Below the pieces are notes generated by a model. It ran no database searches and had not been told where the DNA came from. It was given only the letters and a program-made list of their open reading frames with translations. Below are positions 8,734 through 21,072 of a DNA stretch of 64,000 nucleotides, in pieces. The position numbers and the translations under genes are program-made. The DNA comes from Rhodobacteraceae bacterium QY30. Its GTDB lineage: Bacteria > Pseudomonadota > Alphaproteobacteria > Rhodobacterales > Rhodobacteraceae. Every line of letters starts with the position of its first letter. The first letter of the stretch is position 1. Where the stretch lies: the NCBI GenBank assembly GCA_002356635.1, contig CP023454.1, positions 2,960,501-3,024,500 of the forward strand. Direction: 5' to 3'.

Positions 8734-9444
8734 TCAATCCGGGGCGTAGGTCAGGGTAACGCGGTCGCCCGCGAACCATGTCGTTCCAAATTCGATCGGG
8801 TGCCCGGCTTCGTCGATGTTGACCGCAACCGTCCGCAGTACCGGCGCGCCCTCCGACAGGCCCAGCGCCAATGCCAAGGGCCCCCGCGCCGCCTTGGCGG
8901 TCAGCCGGGTCTGGGCGCGGGTGTAATCCCCGACCCCGCTGGCCCGCAGCGCCGCGGTGATCGAAGGCTCGGCCTCGACCCGCGCCAGAAGATCGGGAAA
9001 GCGTTCGGCGGGAAAGACCGATCGGAAGGCGGCAAGCGGCACCCCGTCCGCCAGCGAAAGCCCCTCGACAACATGCACCGGCGCGCCCGGGGGCAGACCC
9101 AACGCTTCGGCCTCGCGCTGGTCGGCGTGGCGCGTTTCCAGCCGGTTGATCTGGCGCGACGGCATCCGGCCCGACGCCAGCACGTTCTGGTGAAACCGCA
9201 CCCGGCGGCCCAGCGCGTAATCCGCCGGTTGCGCCGCGACAAAGACCCCTGCTCCGCGCCGCGACCGGACAAGACCACGGTCCGCCAGATCGGCCAGCGC
9301 CCGGCGAACGGTGTGGCGGTTCACGGTGAAACGCGCGGCCAGTTGCGCTTCGGTCGGAAGCTGTTCGCCGGGGCGGTAATGTCCGCTCGCGATGTCGGCC
9401 GACAGGGTTTCGGCGATGGCGGTCCAAAGGGCGGGGCGGGTCAT
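8734..9444 (-). CDS. phnF: GntR-family phosphonate regulator PhnF
   Basis: 236 residues: an N-terminal winged helix of the GntR/HutC type (residues about 5-70, with PGEQLPTEAQLAARFTVNRH and TVRRALADLADRGLV) and a C-terminal UTRA ligand-binding domain (from ~90 to the end). It is convergent with the acetyltransferase gene (6-base gap) and divergent from phnG across a 124-base intergenic region holding an AT-rich inverted repeat. It is predicted to repress phnG-N, and perhaps itself, until a phosphonate or phosphate ester ligand binds. Confidence 0.92.
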   Translation of the reverse strand: MTRPALWTAIAETLSADIASGHYRPGEQLPTEAQLAARFTVNRHTVRRALADLADRGLVRSRRGAGVFVAAQPADYALGRRVRFHQNVLASGRMPSRQINRLETRHADQREAEALGLPPGAPVHVVEGLSLADGVPLAAFRSVFPAERFPDLLARVEAEPSITAALRASGVGDYTRAQTRLTAKAARGPLALALGLSEGAPVLRTVAVNIDEAGHPIEFGTTWFAGDRVTLTYAPD

Positions 9445-9520
9445 GGGCGGCTCCGGGTCGCGGCCATGTTACGAAAATTTCATATGGCCAATGTGGACGC
9501 ACGGCGGGTGCAGTGCTATC

Positions 9521-9552
9521 AGTTGTCTAGTTGTATATATAAATCGACAACT
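9521..9552. promoter_or_regulatory. Candidate PhnF operator in the phnF-phnG intergenic region
   Basis: AGTTGTC (9521-9527) and GACAACT (9546-9552) are perfect inverted arms 18 bases apart. They enclose an AT-rich TATATATA core (9534-9541), the only such island nearby. The site is 17 bases upstream of the phnG start, where repressor binding would block phnG expression. Confidence 0.55.
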
Positions 9553-9568
9553 CCGCAAGGTGTCTGCA

Positions 9569-10015
9569 ATGTCCGCTTCCCCCACTGAAACCCGCGCCGG
9601 ATGGCTCGGCCTTCTGGCCCGCGCCACGCCTGCGCGGCTGGCCGAGCTGATGCCCGGCGACCTGCCCGACCACCGCTTCCTGCGCGCGCCCGAAGTGGGG
9701 GCGATCATGGTGCAGGGCCGCACCGGGGGAACCGGCGCCCCCTTCAACCTGGGCGAAATGACGGTGACGCGCTGCGCCCTTAGCTTGCCTTGCGGGACCG
9801 TCGGGCACGGCCACGTCGCGGGCCGCGACAAGGCCCATGCCACGCGGGTCGCGTTGCTGGATGCGCTGTTGCAGACCGATCGCGCATCGGCGCTGCGTCA
9901 GACCATCCTGGAACCGCTTGCCGCCGAGGAAGCCGCCCGCGCCAAGGCCCGCGCGGAAAAGGCCGCCGCCACCAAGGTCGATTTCTTCACCATGGTCAGA
10001 GGGGAAGACGCATGA
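9569..10015 (+). CDS. phnG: C-P lyase subunit PhnG
   Basis: 148 residues from the ATG at 9569, which has AAGG eight bases upstream. Family motifs: GRTGGTGAPFNLGEMTVTRC around residue 50 and the GHGHVAGRDKAHA region. PhnG is part of the PhnGHIJ core complex and is required with PhnI, PhnH and PhnL to couple ATP and methylphosphonate into ribose-1-phosphonate-5-triphosphate. It is the first gene of the phnGHIJKLN operon and overlaps phnH by ATGA. A longer in-frame extension back to 9392 crosses the operator and the phnF start and is rejected. Confidence 0.95.
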   Translation: MSASPTETRAGWLGLLARATPARLAELMPGDLPDHRFLRAPEVGAIMVQGRTGGTGAPFNLGEMTVTRCALSLPCGTVGHGHVAGRDKAHATRVALLDALLQTDRASALRQTILEPLAAEEAARAKARAEKAAATKVDFFTMVRGEDA

Positions 10016-10584
10016 ACGCCACCGCATTGCAGGGCGGCTTTGCCACCCCCGCCCATGACAGCGCCCGCGCCTTCCGCGCCACGTTGGATGCGTTGGCGCG
10101 TCCGGGAACGATCCAGACCGTCGCCGGGGCCCAACCGCCCGCGCCCCTGTCGGTGGCGGCCGGGGTGCTGATCCTGACGCTGACGGATGGCACGACGCCA
10201 GTGCATCTGGCGGGCGCCTGGGATTGCGCGGATGTGCGCGACTGGATCACCTTCCAGACCGGCGCACCGCTGGTGGGGCCTGCGGACGCGGCCTTTGCCG
10301 TCGGCGCCTGGAACGATCTTGCGCCGCTGGACCGCTTTGCCATCGGCACGCCGGATTACCCCGACCGTTCAGCCACGCTGATCGTGGAATGCGATGCGCT
10401 TCAGGCGCAAGGCGCGCAGCTGACAGGCTCCGGCATCAAGGACAGCGCCCGGCTTTCGCTGCCCGATGCGGCCCGCGTCTTTGCCGCCAACCACGCGCTT
10501 TTCCCGCTGGGTCTTGATTTCTTCTTCACCGCAGGGGACCGGCTCGCCGGGTTGCCCCGCAGCACCAAAGTGGAGGACAACTGA
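10012..10584 (+). CDS. phnH: C-P lyase subunit PhnH
   Basis: 190 residues from the ATG at 10012 that overlaps the phnG stop. The start GGFATPAHDSARAFRATLDALARPG and the segment LDFFFTAGDRLAGLPRST near the C-terminus are characteristic of PhnH. It is a structural member of the PhnGHIJ core and resembles PLP-dependent transferase folds without the cofactor. An open frame reaching back to 9790 is only an extension through phnG in another frame. Confidence 0.95.
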   Translation: MNATALQGGFATPAHDSARAFRATLDALARPGTIQTVAGAQPPAPLSVAAGVLILTLTDGTTPVHLAGAWDCADVRDWITFQTGAPLVGPADAAFAVGAWNDLAPLDRFAIGTPDYPDRSATLIVECDALQAQGAQLTGSGIKDSARLSLPDAARVFAANHALFPLGLDFFFTAGDRLAGLPRSTKVEDN

Positions 10585-11687
10585 TGTATGTGGCCGTCAA
10601 GGGTGGCGAACGTGCCATCGAGAATGCCCATGCCTGGCTGGCCGAGGAACGGCGCGGCGATCCGTCCGTTCCCGAACTGGCGCTGGACCAGATCCGCGAA
10701 CAGCTGAAGCTGGCCGTGAACCGGGTGATGGCCGAAGGGTCGCTGTATGACCCCGATCTGGCGGCGCTGGCGATCAAGCAATCGCGCGGCGACCTGATCG
10801 AATCGATCTTCCTGATGCGGGCCTATCGCACCACTCTGCCGCGCTTCGGCGTCTCGCGGCCTGTGGATACGGCGGCGATGGCCTGCATCCGGCGCATCAG
10901 CGCCACCTTCAAGGACCTGCCGGGCGGGCAGATCCTGGGGCCGACCTTCGACTATACCCACCGCCTGCTGGACTTCGCGCTGGCGGCGGAAGGGGAAGCC
11001 CCCCGCGCCCCGATTACCGAAGGTGCCGAACCCGCAGCCGTGCCGCATGTGACGGAATTCCTGAACCGTGACGGTCTGATCCAGGAAGAACCGCACAGCG
11101 ACGAAACCCCGGGCGACCTGACGCGCAACCCGCTGGAACTGCCCGCCAACCGCCCGCTGCGGCTTCAGGCGCTGGCGCGGGGGGACGAAGGCTTTGTCCT
11201 GTCGCTGGCCTATTCGACGCAGCGCGGCTACGGGCGCACCCATGCCTTCGTGGGCGAGTTGCGCATTGGCCTTGTCGCGGTGGAATATGACGTGCCGGAA
11301 CTGGGCTTTGCGATCCATCTGGCCGATATCGAGCTGACGGAATGCGAAACCGTGAACCAGTTCAAGGGATCGCGCAGCGAACCGCCGCAGTTTACCCGCG
11401 GCTACGGGCTGGTGCTGGGGCAGTCGGAGCGCAAGTCGATCTCGATGTCGCTGGTCGACCGCGCGCTGCGCTGGCGCGAGCTGGGGGAGGATTACATCGG
11501 CGCCCCCGCGCAGGACGAGGAATTCGTGCTGTCGCACTGCGACAACATCCAGGCGACCGGGTTCCTCGAACATATCAAGCTGCCCCACTACGTGGACTTC
11601 CAGGCCGAGCTTGAACTGGTGCGCCGCCTGCGCGCCGAAGCTTTGGAGCTGACCGGCGCCCCCGCCATGAAGGAGGCCGCGGAATGA
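10584..11687 (+). CDS. phnI: C-P lyase subunit PhnI
   Basis: 367 residues, usual length for PhnI. It opens MYVAVKGGERAIENAHAWL and holds the conserved LDQIREQLKLAVNRVMAEG, DLIESIFLMRAYRTTLPRF and YGLVLGQSERKSISMSLVDR stretches. PhnI provides the nucleosidase/transferase activity that displaces adenine from ATP with a phosphonate, with PhnG, PhnH and PhnL. The start shares one base with the phnH stop (TGATG), and the stop overlaps phnJ, so the operon is tightly coupled. Confidence 0.97.
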   Translation: MYVAVKGGERAIENAHAWLAEERRGDPSVPELALDQIREQLKLAVNRVMAEGSLYDPDLAALAIKQSRGDLIESIFLMRAYRTTLPRFGVSRPVDTAAMACIRRISATFKDLPGGQILGPTFDYTHRLLDFALAAEGEAPRAPITEGAEPAAVPHVTEFLNRDGLIQEEPHSDETPGDLTRNPLELPANRPLRLQALARGDEGFVLSLAYSTQRGYGRTHAFVGELRIGLVAVEYDVPELGFAIHLADIELTECETVNQFKGSRSEPPQFTRGYGLVLGQSERKSISMSLVDRALRWRELGEDYIGAPAQDEEFVLSHCDNIQATGFLEHIKLPHYVDFQAELELVRRLRAEALELTGAPAMKEAAE

Positions 11688-12601
11688 CTGCGATTGCCCA
11701 GACCCCGACCGAAACCGATGCCTACAACTTTGCCTATCTGGACGAACAGACCAAGCGGATGATCCGCCGCGCGATCCTGAAGGGCGTGGCGATCCCCGGC
11801 TATCAGGTGCCGTTTGCCAGCCGCGAAATGCCCATGCCCTATGGCTGGGGCACGGGCGGCGTGCAGGTCACGGCGGCCTGCCTTGTGCCCGAGGACCGTC
11901 TGAAGGTGATCGACCAGGGCGCCGATGACACCACCAACGCGGTGTCGATCCGGCGCTTCTTCCAGCGCACGGCAGGCGTGGCGGTCACGGAAAACACGCC
12001 CGAGGCGACGGTGATCCAGACCCGCCACCGCATTCCCGAAACCCCGCTGACCGAAGGCCAGATCCTGGTCTATCAGGTGCCGATCCCGGAACCTTTGCGG
12101 TTTCTTGAACCGCGCGAAACCGAAACCCGGCGGATGCATGCGCTGGAAGATTACGGCCTGATGCACGTCAAGCTGTATGAGGACATCGCCCGGCACGGCC
12201 AGATCGCCACGTCCTACGACTATCCGGTCAAGGTCGAGGGGCGTTATGTCATGGACCCCTCGCCCATTCCGAAGTTCGACAACCCGAAGATGTCGGACAA
12301 CGCCGCGATCCAGCTGTTCGGCGCGGGCCGCGAACAGCGGATCTATGCGCTGCCGCCCTATACCAAGGTGGTCAGCCTCGATTTCGAAGATCACCCCTTC
12401 GTCGCCAGCAAGGCCGACCACCCTTGCGGGCTGTGCGGTTCGACCGACAGCTATCTGGACGAGGTGATCATGGACGATCAGGGCGGGCGCATGTTCGTCT
12501 GTTCCGATACCAATTATTGCAGCACGCGGCGCGAGGCCGGGCACATAGGCGCGATGGCCGCCCCTGCCCCCGCCCAGCCGCAAGAGCGGAGGGCAGAATG
12601 A
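11684..12601 (+). CDS. phnJ: Carbon-phosphorus lyase PhnJ (radical SAM)
   Basis: 305 residues. PhnJ cleaves the C-P bond of 5-phosphoribosyl-1-phosphonate by radical SAM chemistry. The distinctive cysteine set is intact: C248-x2-C251-x21-C273-x5-C279 within CGLCGSTDSYLDE ... MFVCSDTNYC, matching the cluster ligands and the catalytic cysteine of E. coli PhnJ. Other family motifs are NFAYLDEQTKRMIRRAILK near the N-terminus and VPFASREMPMPYGWGTGG. ATGA overlaps at both ends join it to phnI and phnK. The intact catalytic set predicts a working pathway. Confidence 0.98.
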   Translation: MTAIAQTPTETDAYNFAYLDEQTKRMIRRAILKGVAIPGYQVPFASREMPMPYGWGTGGVQVTAACLVPEDRLKVIDQGADDTTNAVSIRRFFQRTAGVAVTENTPEATVIQTRHRIPETPLTEGQILVYQVPIPEPLRFLEPRETETRRMHALEDYGLMHVKLYEDIARHGQIATSYDYPVKVEGRYVMDPSPIPKFDNPKMSDNAAIQLFGAGREQRIYALPPYTKVVSLDFEDHPFVASKADHPCGLCGSTDSYLDEVIMDDQGGRMFVCSDTNYCSTRREAGHIGAMAAPAPAQPQERRAE

Positions 12602-13398
12602 ACGCCTTGGCCCAGACTCCAACGCCCGAAGTCCCGCTTCTGGCGGTGCGCGATCTGCACAAATCCTACGGTGCCCGCATCGGCTGCACCGATGTCAGCT
12701 TCGATCTGTGGCCCGGAGAGGTCATGGGCATCGTGGGCGAAAGCGGCTCGGGGAAATCGACGCTCTTGTCCTGCCTTGCGGGGCATCTGACGGCCGACGC
12801 GGGCCAGGTGATCTATGACGGCCGCACCACCGGCCCGCGCGACGTGCTGACGCTAAGCGAGCCGGAACGCCGGATGCTCAATCGCACCGAATGGGCCTAT
12901 GTGCACCAGAACCCGCGCGACGGGCTGCGGATGGGCGTCAGCGCCGGGGGCAACGTCGGCGAACGGCTGATGGCGGTGGGCGCGCGGCATTATGGCGCGA
13001 TCCGCAGCACCGCGTCCGACTGGCTGGGCCGGGTGGAAATCGACGCGAACCGCATCGACGACCGCCCCAGCGCGTTTTCGGGCGGCATGCAGCAGCGGCT
13101 TCAGATCGCGCGGAACCTGGTCACTGGCCCGCGGCTGATCTTCATGGATGAACCGACGGGCGGGCTTGACGTGTCTGTGCAGGCGCGGCTTCTGGACCTG
13201 TTGCGCGGGCTGGTGCGTGAAATGGGTCTGTCGGCGATCATCGTCACGCATGACCTGGCCGTGGTGCGCCTGCTGGCCGACCGGCTGATGGTGATGAAAT
13301 CGGGCCGGGTCATTGAACAGGGCCTGACCGATCAGGTGCTGGACGATCCGCAGCACGCCTATACCCAACTTCTGGTTTCCTCTGTCCTGCAGGTCTAG
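12598..13398 (+). CDS. phnK: C-P lyase ABC-type ATPase PhnK
   Basis: 266 residues from the ATG at 12598 (GCGGAGGG upstream, start overlapping the phnJ stop). Walker A GESGSGKST, signature FSGGMQQRLQIARNL, Walker B LIFMDEPTGGLDVS, H-loop VTHDLAVV. It resembles oligopeptide-transporter ATPases but has no permease partner here; in E. coli PhnK binds the PhnJ subunit of the core complex and with PhnL forms an ATPase on the C-P lyase. Confidence 0.96.
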   Translation: MNALAQTPTPEVPLLAVRDLHKSYGARIGCTDVSFDLWPGEVMGIVGESGSGKSTLLSCLAGHLTADAGQVIYDGRTTGPRDVLTLSEPERRMLNRTEWAYVHQNPRDGLRMGVSAGGNVGERLMAVGARHYGAIRSTASDWLGRVEIDANRIDDRPSAFSGGMQQRLQIARNLVTGPRLIFMDEPTGGLDVSVQARLLDLLRGLVREMGLSAIIVTHDLAVVRLLADRLMVMKSGRVIEQGLTDQVLDDPQHAYTQLLVSSVLQV

Positions 13399-13402
13399 CG
13401 CC

Positions 13403-14086
13403 ATGATCACCATCGAAAACCTGTCGAAACGCTTCGTGCTGCACAATCAGGGCAGCGCGGTGATCCCGGTGATGGAAGGCGCGGCGCTGCATGTCGCGCC
13501 GGGGCAATGCGTCGGCCTGATCGGGTCGTCGGGCGCGGGCAAATCCACCCTGATGCGGATGATCTGGGGCAACTACCTGGCGGCCAGCGGATCGATCCGC
13601 GTGGGCCATGTGGATGTGGCCAAGGCCGCGCCGCGCGAGATCATCGCGCTGCGCCGCGATACGCTGGGCTATGTCAGCCAGTTCCTACGCGTCGTGCCCC
13701 GGGTGCCCTCGGTCGAGGTGGTGGCGGAACCGCTGCTGCAACTGGGCGTCGACCGTGACGCGGCGCTGGACCGGGCGCGCACCATGCTGCACCGCCTGAA
13801 CCTGCCCGAACGGCTGTGGTCGCTGTCGCCCACCACCTTTTCGGGCGGCGAACAGCAACGCGTGAACATCGCTCGCGGCTTCATCCACGCCTACCCGGCG
13901 CTTTTGCTGGATGAACCGACGGCGAGCCTTGATGCGACGAACCGCGAAGTGGTGCTGTCGCTGATCGAGGAAGCCAAGGCCCGAGGCGCGGCGATCGTCG
14001 GCATCTTCCATGATGAGGCGGCGCGCGAACGCGTCTGCGACCGTCTGATCGACGTAGCGGCCTTCGCGCCGAAGGCTGCAGCATGA
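13403..14086 (+). CDS. phnL: C-P lyase ABC-type ATPase PhnL
   Basis: 227 residues. Walker A GSSGAGKST near residue 40, the PhnL-typical SQFLRVVPRVPSVEVVAEPL, signature FSGGEQQRVNIARG, Walker B LLLDEPTASLD, and the PhnL H-loop region GIFHDEAARERVCDR. It is required with PhnGHI for the nucleosidase step. It starts four bases after phnK and overlaps phnN by ATGA. Confidence 0.96.
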   Translation: MITIENLSKRFVLHNQGSAVIPVMEGAALHVAPGQCVGLIGSSGAGKSTLMRMIWGNYLAASGSIRVGHVDVAKAAPREIIALRRDTLGYVSQFLRVVPRVPSVEVVAEPLLQLGVDRDAALDRARTMLHRLNLPERLWSLSPTTFSGGEQQRVNIARGFIHAYPALLLDEPTASLDATNREVVLSLIEEAKARGAAIVGIFHDEAARERVCDRLIDVAAFAPKAAA

Positions 14087-14628
14087 CGCCGGGCCGGATC
14101 TTCGCGGTTGTCGGGCCTTCGGGCGCGGGTAAGGACACGCTGATCGCTGCGGCGCGCGCGGCGCGGCCCGATCTGGTGATCGTGCGTCGCGTCATCACCC
14201 GCCCGACCGAAGCCGGCGGCGAGGATTTCGAAGGCACCACGCCCGAGGATTTCGACCGCCGCCGCGCGATGGGCGAATTCGCGCTGGACTGGCAGGCGCA
14301 TGGGCTGTCCTACGGCATTCCGGCCGATCAGATCGCGCTGGCCGCCGCGGGGCGGGACGTGATGTTCAACGGATCTCGCGCCGCGCTGGACGTGGCGCGT
14401 GACCGGATGCCGGGGCTGCGCGTGATCGTCGTCACCGCGCCCAGCGCCGTTCTGGCGGAACGCCTGGCGGGCCGTGGCCGTGAAACCCACGCCCAGATCG
14501 TCGATCGTCTGGCGCGGGCCAGCTATGCCCTGCCCGAAGGCTTTGCCGTGCGGGTCGTGATGAACGACTCCACGCTGGAGGTTGGCGCGCAGCGCTTCCT
14601 GGACGCCCTTCAGGCCGAAAGCGCGTAA
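14083..14628 (+). CDS. phnN: Ribose 1,5-bisphosphokinase PhnN
   Basis: 181 residues; forms PRPP from ribose 1,5-bisphosphate and ATP, returning the sugar phosphate left by C-P lyase to nucleotide metabolism. P-loop GPSGAGKDTL at residues ~10-19 (guanylate-kinase-like), RRVITRPTEAGGEDFEG, and the FALDWQAHGLSYGIP motif typical of PhnN. It is the last gene of phnGHIJKLN. Its final 19 bases overlap the 3' end of the convergent DUF1045 gene. Confidence 0.95.
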   Translation: MTPGRIFAVVGPSGAGKDTLIAAARAARPDLVIVRRVITRPTEAGGEDFEGTTPEDFDRRRAMGEFALDWQAHGLSYGIPADQIALAAAGRDVMFNGSRAALDVARDRMPGLRVIVVTAPSAVLAERLAGRGRETHAQIVDRLARASYALPEGFAVRVVMNDSTLEVGAQRFLDALQAESA

Positions 14629-15299
14629 CGATGCAGGATGTGGAAGCGCCCCTTGGCATCTTCGCCAAACAGGCAGATGTGGTCGAGCAGCAGCGGGCGC
14701 GGCACCAGCGGCACGACAACGGGCGCCAGCACGGCGCGGACCGCCTCGGCCTCGGCTTCCGGCAGGTTGCCCGTCAGCGTCATGTGGAAGCGGAACTGGT
14801 CCATCACCCACGGATAGCCCCACATCTCCAGCAGCGCACGTTGATGGCCGTTCAGCGCATCGGGATTGCGGCGGGCGATTTCGGCCTCGGTCGGCGGAGC
14901 GCGGAAGGCATCCAGATCGGTGACACAGCGCGCCGCGAGCGCGGCCAGCGCGGTCACATCGCCTTCGGGCGTCAGCGCCAGGAAGCCCCCCAACCGCGAC
15001 AGGCGCAGCCCGTCCAGCACCACCGGGGCAATCTGCGCGGCCATCGCGGCGCAGGCCTCATCCAGGGCGTCGGGCGTCTGGCCATCGGCCAGCCGGAACG
15101 GCGGCTTCAGCGTGGCGTGAAAGCCGTACTTGCGCGGGGTGGCCGTCAAATCGGCCACGGGCTGCGGCAGGCCATCGATTTCGGGATGGGCGCGGGCCGT
15201 GCCCGTCGCGGCATCCCAACCCAGCCAGGCCGACGCCCAGTCTGCCCATGCACCCGCGGGTGGCGCGTAATAGATCGCGTAGCGTGTCATCTGTTCCAT
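14610..15299 (-). CDS. DUF1045 phosphonate-cluster protein, 2H-phosphoesterase-like
   Basis: 229 residues with two HxT motifs, HATLKPPF near residue 62 and HMTLTGNL near residue 172, the hallmark of the 2H phosphoesterase fold. The family (TIGR03223-like) is found almost only in phosphonate operons. No PhnP (metallo-beta-lactamase cyclic phosphodiesterase) is encoded in this window, so this protein may open the 5-phosphoribosyl 1,2-cyclic phosphate produced by PhnJ; that role is inference. It is reversed relative to phnGHIJKLN and phnM. An ATG at 15290 is an alternative start. Its 3' end overlaps phnN by 19 bases. Confidence 0.85.
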   Translation of the reverse strand: MEQMTRYAIYYAPPAGAWADWASAWLGWDAATGTARAHPEIDGLPQPVADLTATPRKYGFHATLKPPFRLADGQTPDALDEACAAMAAQIAPVVLDGLRLSRLGGFLALTPEGDVTALAALAARCVTDLDAFRAPPTEAEIARRNPDALNGHQRALLEMWGYPWVMDQFRFHMTLTGNLPEAEAEAVRAVLAPVVVPLVPRPLLLDHICLFGEDAKGRFHILHRYALSA

Positions 15300-15320
15300 A
15301 TCCCCGCCCTATCGCCCTGA

Positions 15321-15338
15321 TGTCACACGGGTGTGACA
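15321..15338. promoter_or_regulatory. Perfect 8-2-8 palindrome between DUF1045 and phnM
   Basis: TGTCACAC, GG, GTGTGACA: perfect inverted arms in the divergent region between the DUF1045 start (15290 or 15299) and the phnM start (15396). The symmetry and position suggest an operator for both genes. It is not the direct-repeat arrangement of a Pho box and differs from the AT-rich site ahead of phnG. Confidence 0.55.
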
Positions 15339-15395
15339 CAAAACACCCATTGCCTTTCCGCAAATCCTCCCATCCTGCAATCCCCGGATACACCG

Positions 15396-16535
15396 ATGAC
15401 CGAAACCATTCTTGCCAACGCCACCATAGTCCTGCCCGATGACGTGATCCGGGGCAGCTTGCACCTGTCGGATGGCGTCATCGCCGGGATCGACACCGGG
15501 ACCTCGGTCCCTGCGGGGGCGCTCGACTGCGGCGGCGATCTGGTCATGCCGGGGCTGATCGAGCTGCACACCGACAACCTGGAACGCCACATCCAGCCGC
15601 GCCCCAAGGTCGACTGGCCCCATGCCGCCGCGATCATCGCCCATGACGCCGAACTGTCGAGCGTGGGGATCACAACCGTGTTCGACGCGCTGCGCGTGGG
15701 ATCGGTGGTGTCGAAAAGCTCGAACTACGGCGAATATGCCCGGGCGCTGGCGGACGAAATCCTGGGCCTGCGCGCGCGCGGCGCGCTTCGGATCAGCCAT
15801 TACCTGCACCTGCGCGCCGAAGTCTGTTCCGAAACCCTGATCGCCGAATTGGAGAAGTTTGGTCCCCAGGACCGCATCGGCATCCTCAGCCTGATGGACC
15901 ACACGCCCGGCCAGCGCCAGTTCCGCGACCTGACGCAGCTGCGCAACTATGTCTGCGGCAAGCACGGCCTGTCGGAAGAGCAGTTCGAACAGCATGTCGC
16001 CGAACAGCGCGCCCTGTCGGCGCGTCTGGGCGCGGTGCATGAACAGGCCGCCGCCGATGCCGCCCGCCGATATGGCGCGGTGCTGGCCAGTCATGACGAC
16101 ACCACCGCCGAACAGGTCGCGGTGTCCGCCCGCCACGGCGCGCATTTCGCGGAATTCCCGACCACGGTCGAAGCAGCCGAAGCCTGCCACGCGCAGGACA
16201 TCAAGGTGATGATGGGCGCGCCGAACCTGATCCGGGGCGGATCGCATTCGGGGAATGTCGCCGCGAAGGATCTGGCCGAACGCGGGCTTCTGGACATCCT
16301 GTCGTCGGATTATGTGCCCTCGGCGCTTTTGTCGGCGGCGTTGATGCTGGCCGATATCTGGGATTCGCTGCCGCGCGCCATCGCCACTGTCACCGCCAAC
16401 CCGGCCGAAGCGGCGGGCCTGACCGACCGGGGCCGAATCATCCCCGGTGCGCGGGCCGATCTGATCCGCGTGGCGCGGATCGACGACGCCGGCGCGGTGC
16501 GGGGCGCCTGGGTGCAGGGACGCCGCATCGGCTGA
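15396..16535 (+). CDS. phnM: Alpha-D-ribose 1-methylphosphonate 5-triphosphate diphosphatase PhnM
   Basis: 379 residues from the ATG at 15396; an in-frame GTG-type extension back to 15333 overlaps the palindrome and is not supported. Amidohydrolase fold: PGLIELHTDNLERHIQPRP (PhnM variant of the HxH metal site), SVGITTVFDALRVGS, HYLHLRAEVC, LMDHTPGQRQF, and SSDYVPSALL near the C-terminus. PhnM removes pyrophosphate from the ribose-triphosphate-phosphonate to give the PhnJ substrate. It is separated from phnN by the reversed DUF1045 gene and so has its own promoter. Confidence 0.95.
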   Translation: MTETILANATIVLPDDVIRGSLHLSDGVIAGIDTGTSVPAGALDCGGDLVMPGLIELHTDNLERHIQPRPKVDWPHAAAIIAHDAELSSVGITTVFDALRVGSVVSKSSNYGEYARALADEILGLRARGALRISHYLHLRAEVCSETLIAELEKFGPQDRIGILSLMDHTPGQRQFRDLTQLRNYVCGKHGLSEEQFEQHVAEQRALSARLGAVHEQAAADAARRYGAVLASHDDTTAEQVAVSARHGAHFAEFPTTVEAAEACHAQDIKVMMGAPNLIRGGSHSGNVAAKDLAERGLLDILSSDYVPSALLSAALMLADIWDSLPRAIATVTANPAEAAGLTDRGRIIPGARADLIRVARIDDAGAVRGAWVQGRRIG

Positions 16536-16613
16536 CACGCACTTCCGCCAAGGCTTGTGCCAGGGCGCGTTCGCGGGGCAAGTTGGAGGGAATGGACAGT
16601 TCGGGAGAAACCG

Positions 16614-17066
16614 ATGATCGACCCCAGCGACCTCGAGGCGATTGCCCGCGCCCAGCCGCCCTTCCCGCATCATATCGGCGCGCGGATCACTTCGGCGACG
16701 CTGGAGCGGGTTGAAGGCGAAATGGTCGTCACGCCCGAACTCGGGAACCGGAACGGCGTCTTGCACGGCGGCGCGATCATGGCGTTTGCCGACAACCTGG
16801 CGGGCACGGCAAGCTTTCTGAACCTGAAGTCCGGGCAAAGCACGACGACGGTCGAAAGCAAGACCAACTTCTTTCGGGCGGTGCCGATCGGAGAGGTCCT
16901 GCGCGGCGTCTGCGAACCCTTGCACCGGGGGCGGCGGACAATGGTCTGGCAAAGCACGTTGACGCGCGCCGATGGAAAAGTGGCCGCGATCGTGATCCAG
17001 ACGCAGATGACGCTGGAGGACAACGATCGCGGCCCAGTGACGGGGACGGAAGCTCCGGCGCGGTGA
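16614..17066 (+). CDS. PaaI-family hotdog-fold thioesterase
   Basis: 150 residues from the ATG at 16614, preceded by GGGAGA; the frame is open back to 16557 without an SD. The hotdog signature NRNGVLHGGAIMAFADNLAG contains the HGG active-site region, and VESKTNFFRAVPIGEVLRG is the usual following strand. Such proteins hydrolyse acyl-CoA thioesters; the substrate is not evident. It is convergent with glyA. A role trimming acyl-CoA near the CoA-dependent serine cycle genes is possible but unsupported. Confidence 0.8.
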   Translation: MIDPSDLEAIARAQPPFPHHIGARITSATLERVEGEMVVTPELGNRNGVLHGGAIMAFADNLAGTASFLNLKSGQSTTTVESKTNFFRAVPIGEVLRGVCEPLHRGRRTMVWQSTLTRADGKVAAIVIQTQMTLEDNDRGPVTGTEAPAR

Positions 17067-17094
17067 CACGCGCGCCGGAGAGGGAATGCGGCGC

Positions 17095-18390
<1,296 letters not shown>

Positions 18391-18404
18391 GGGTGTCTCC
18401 TGTG

Positions 18405-21071
<2,667 letters not shown>

Positions 21072-21072
21072 G

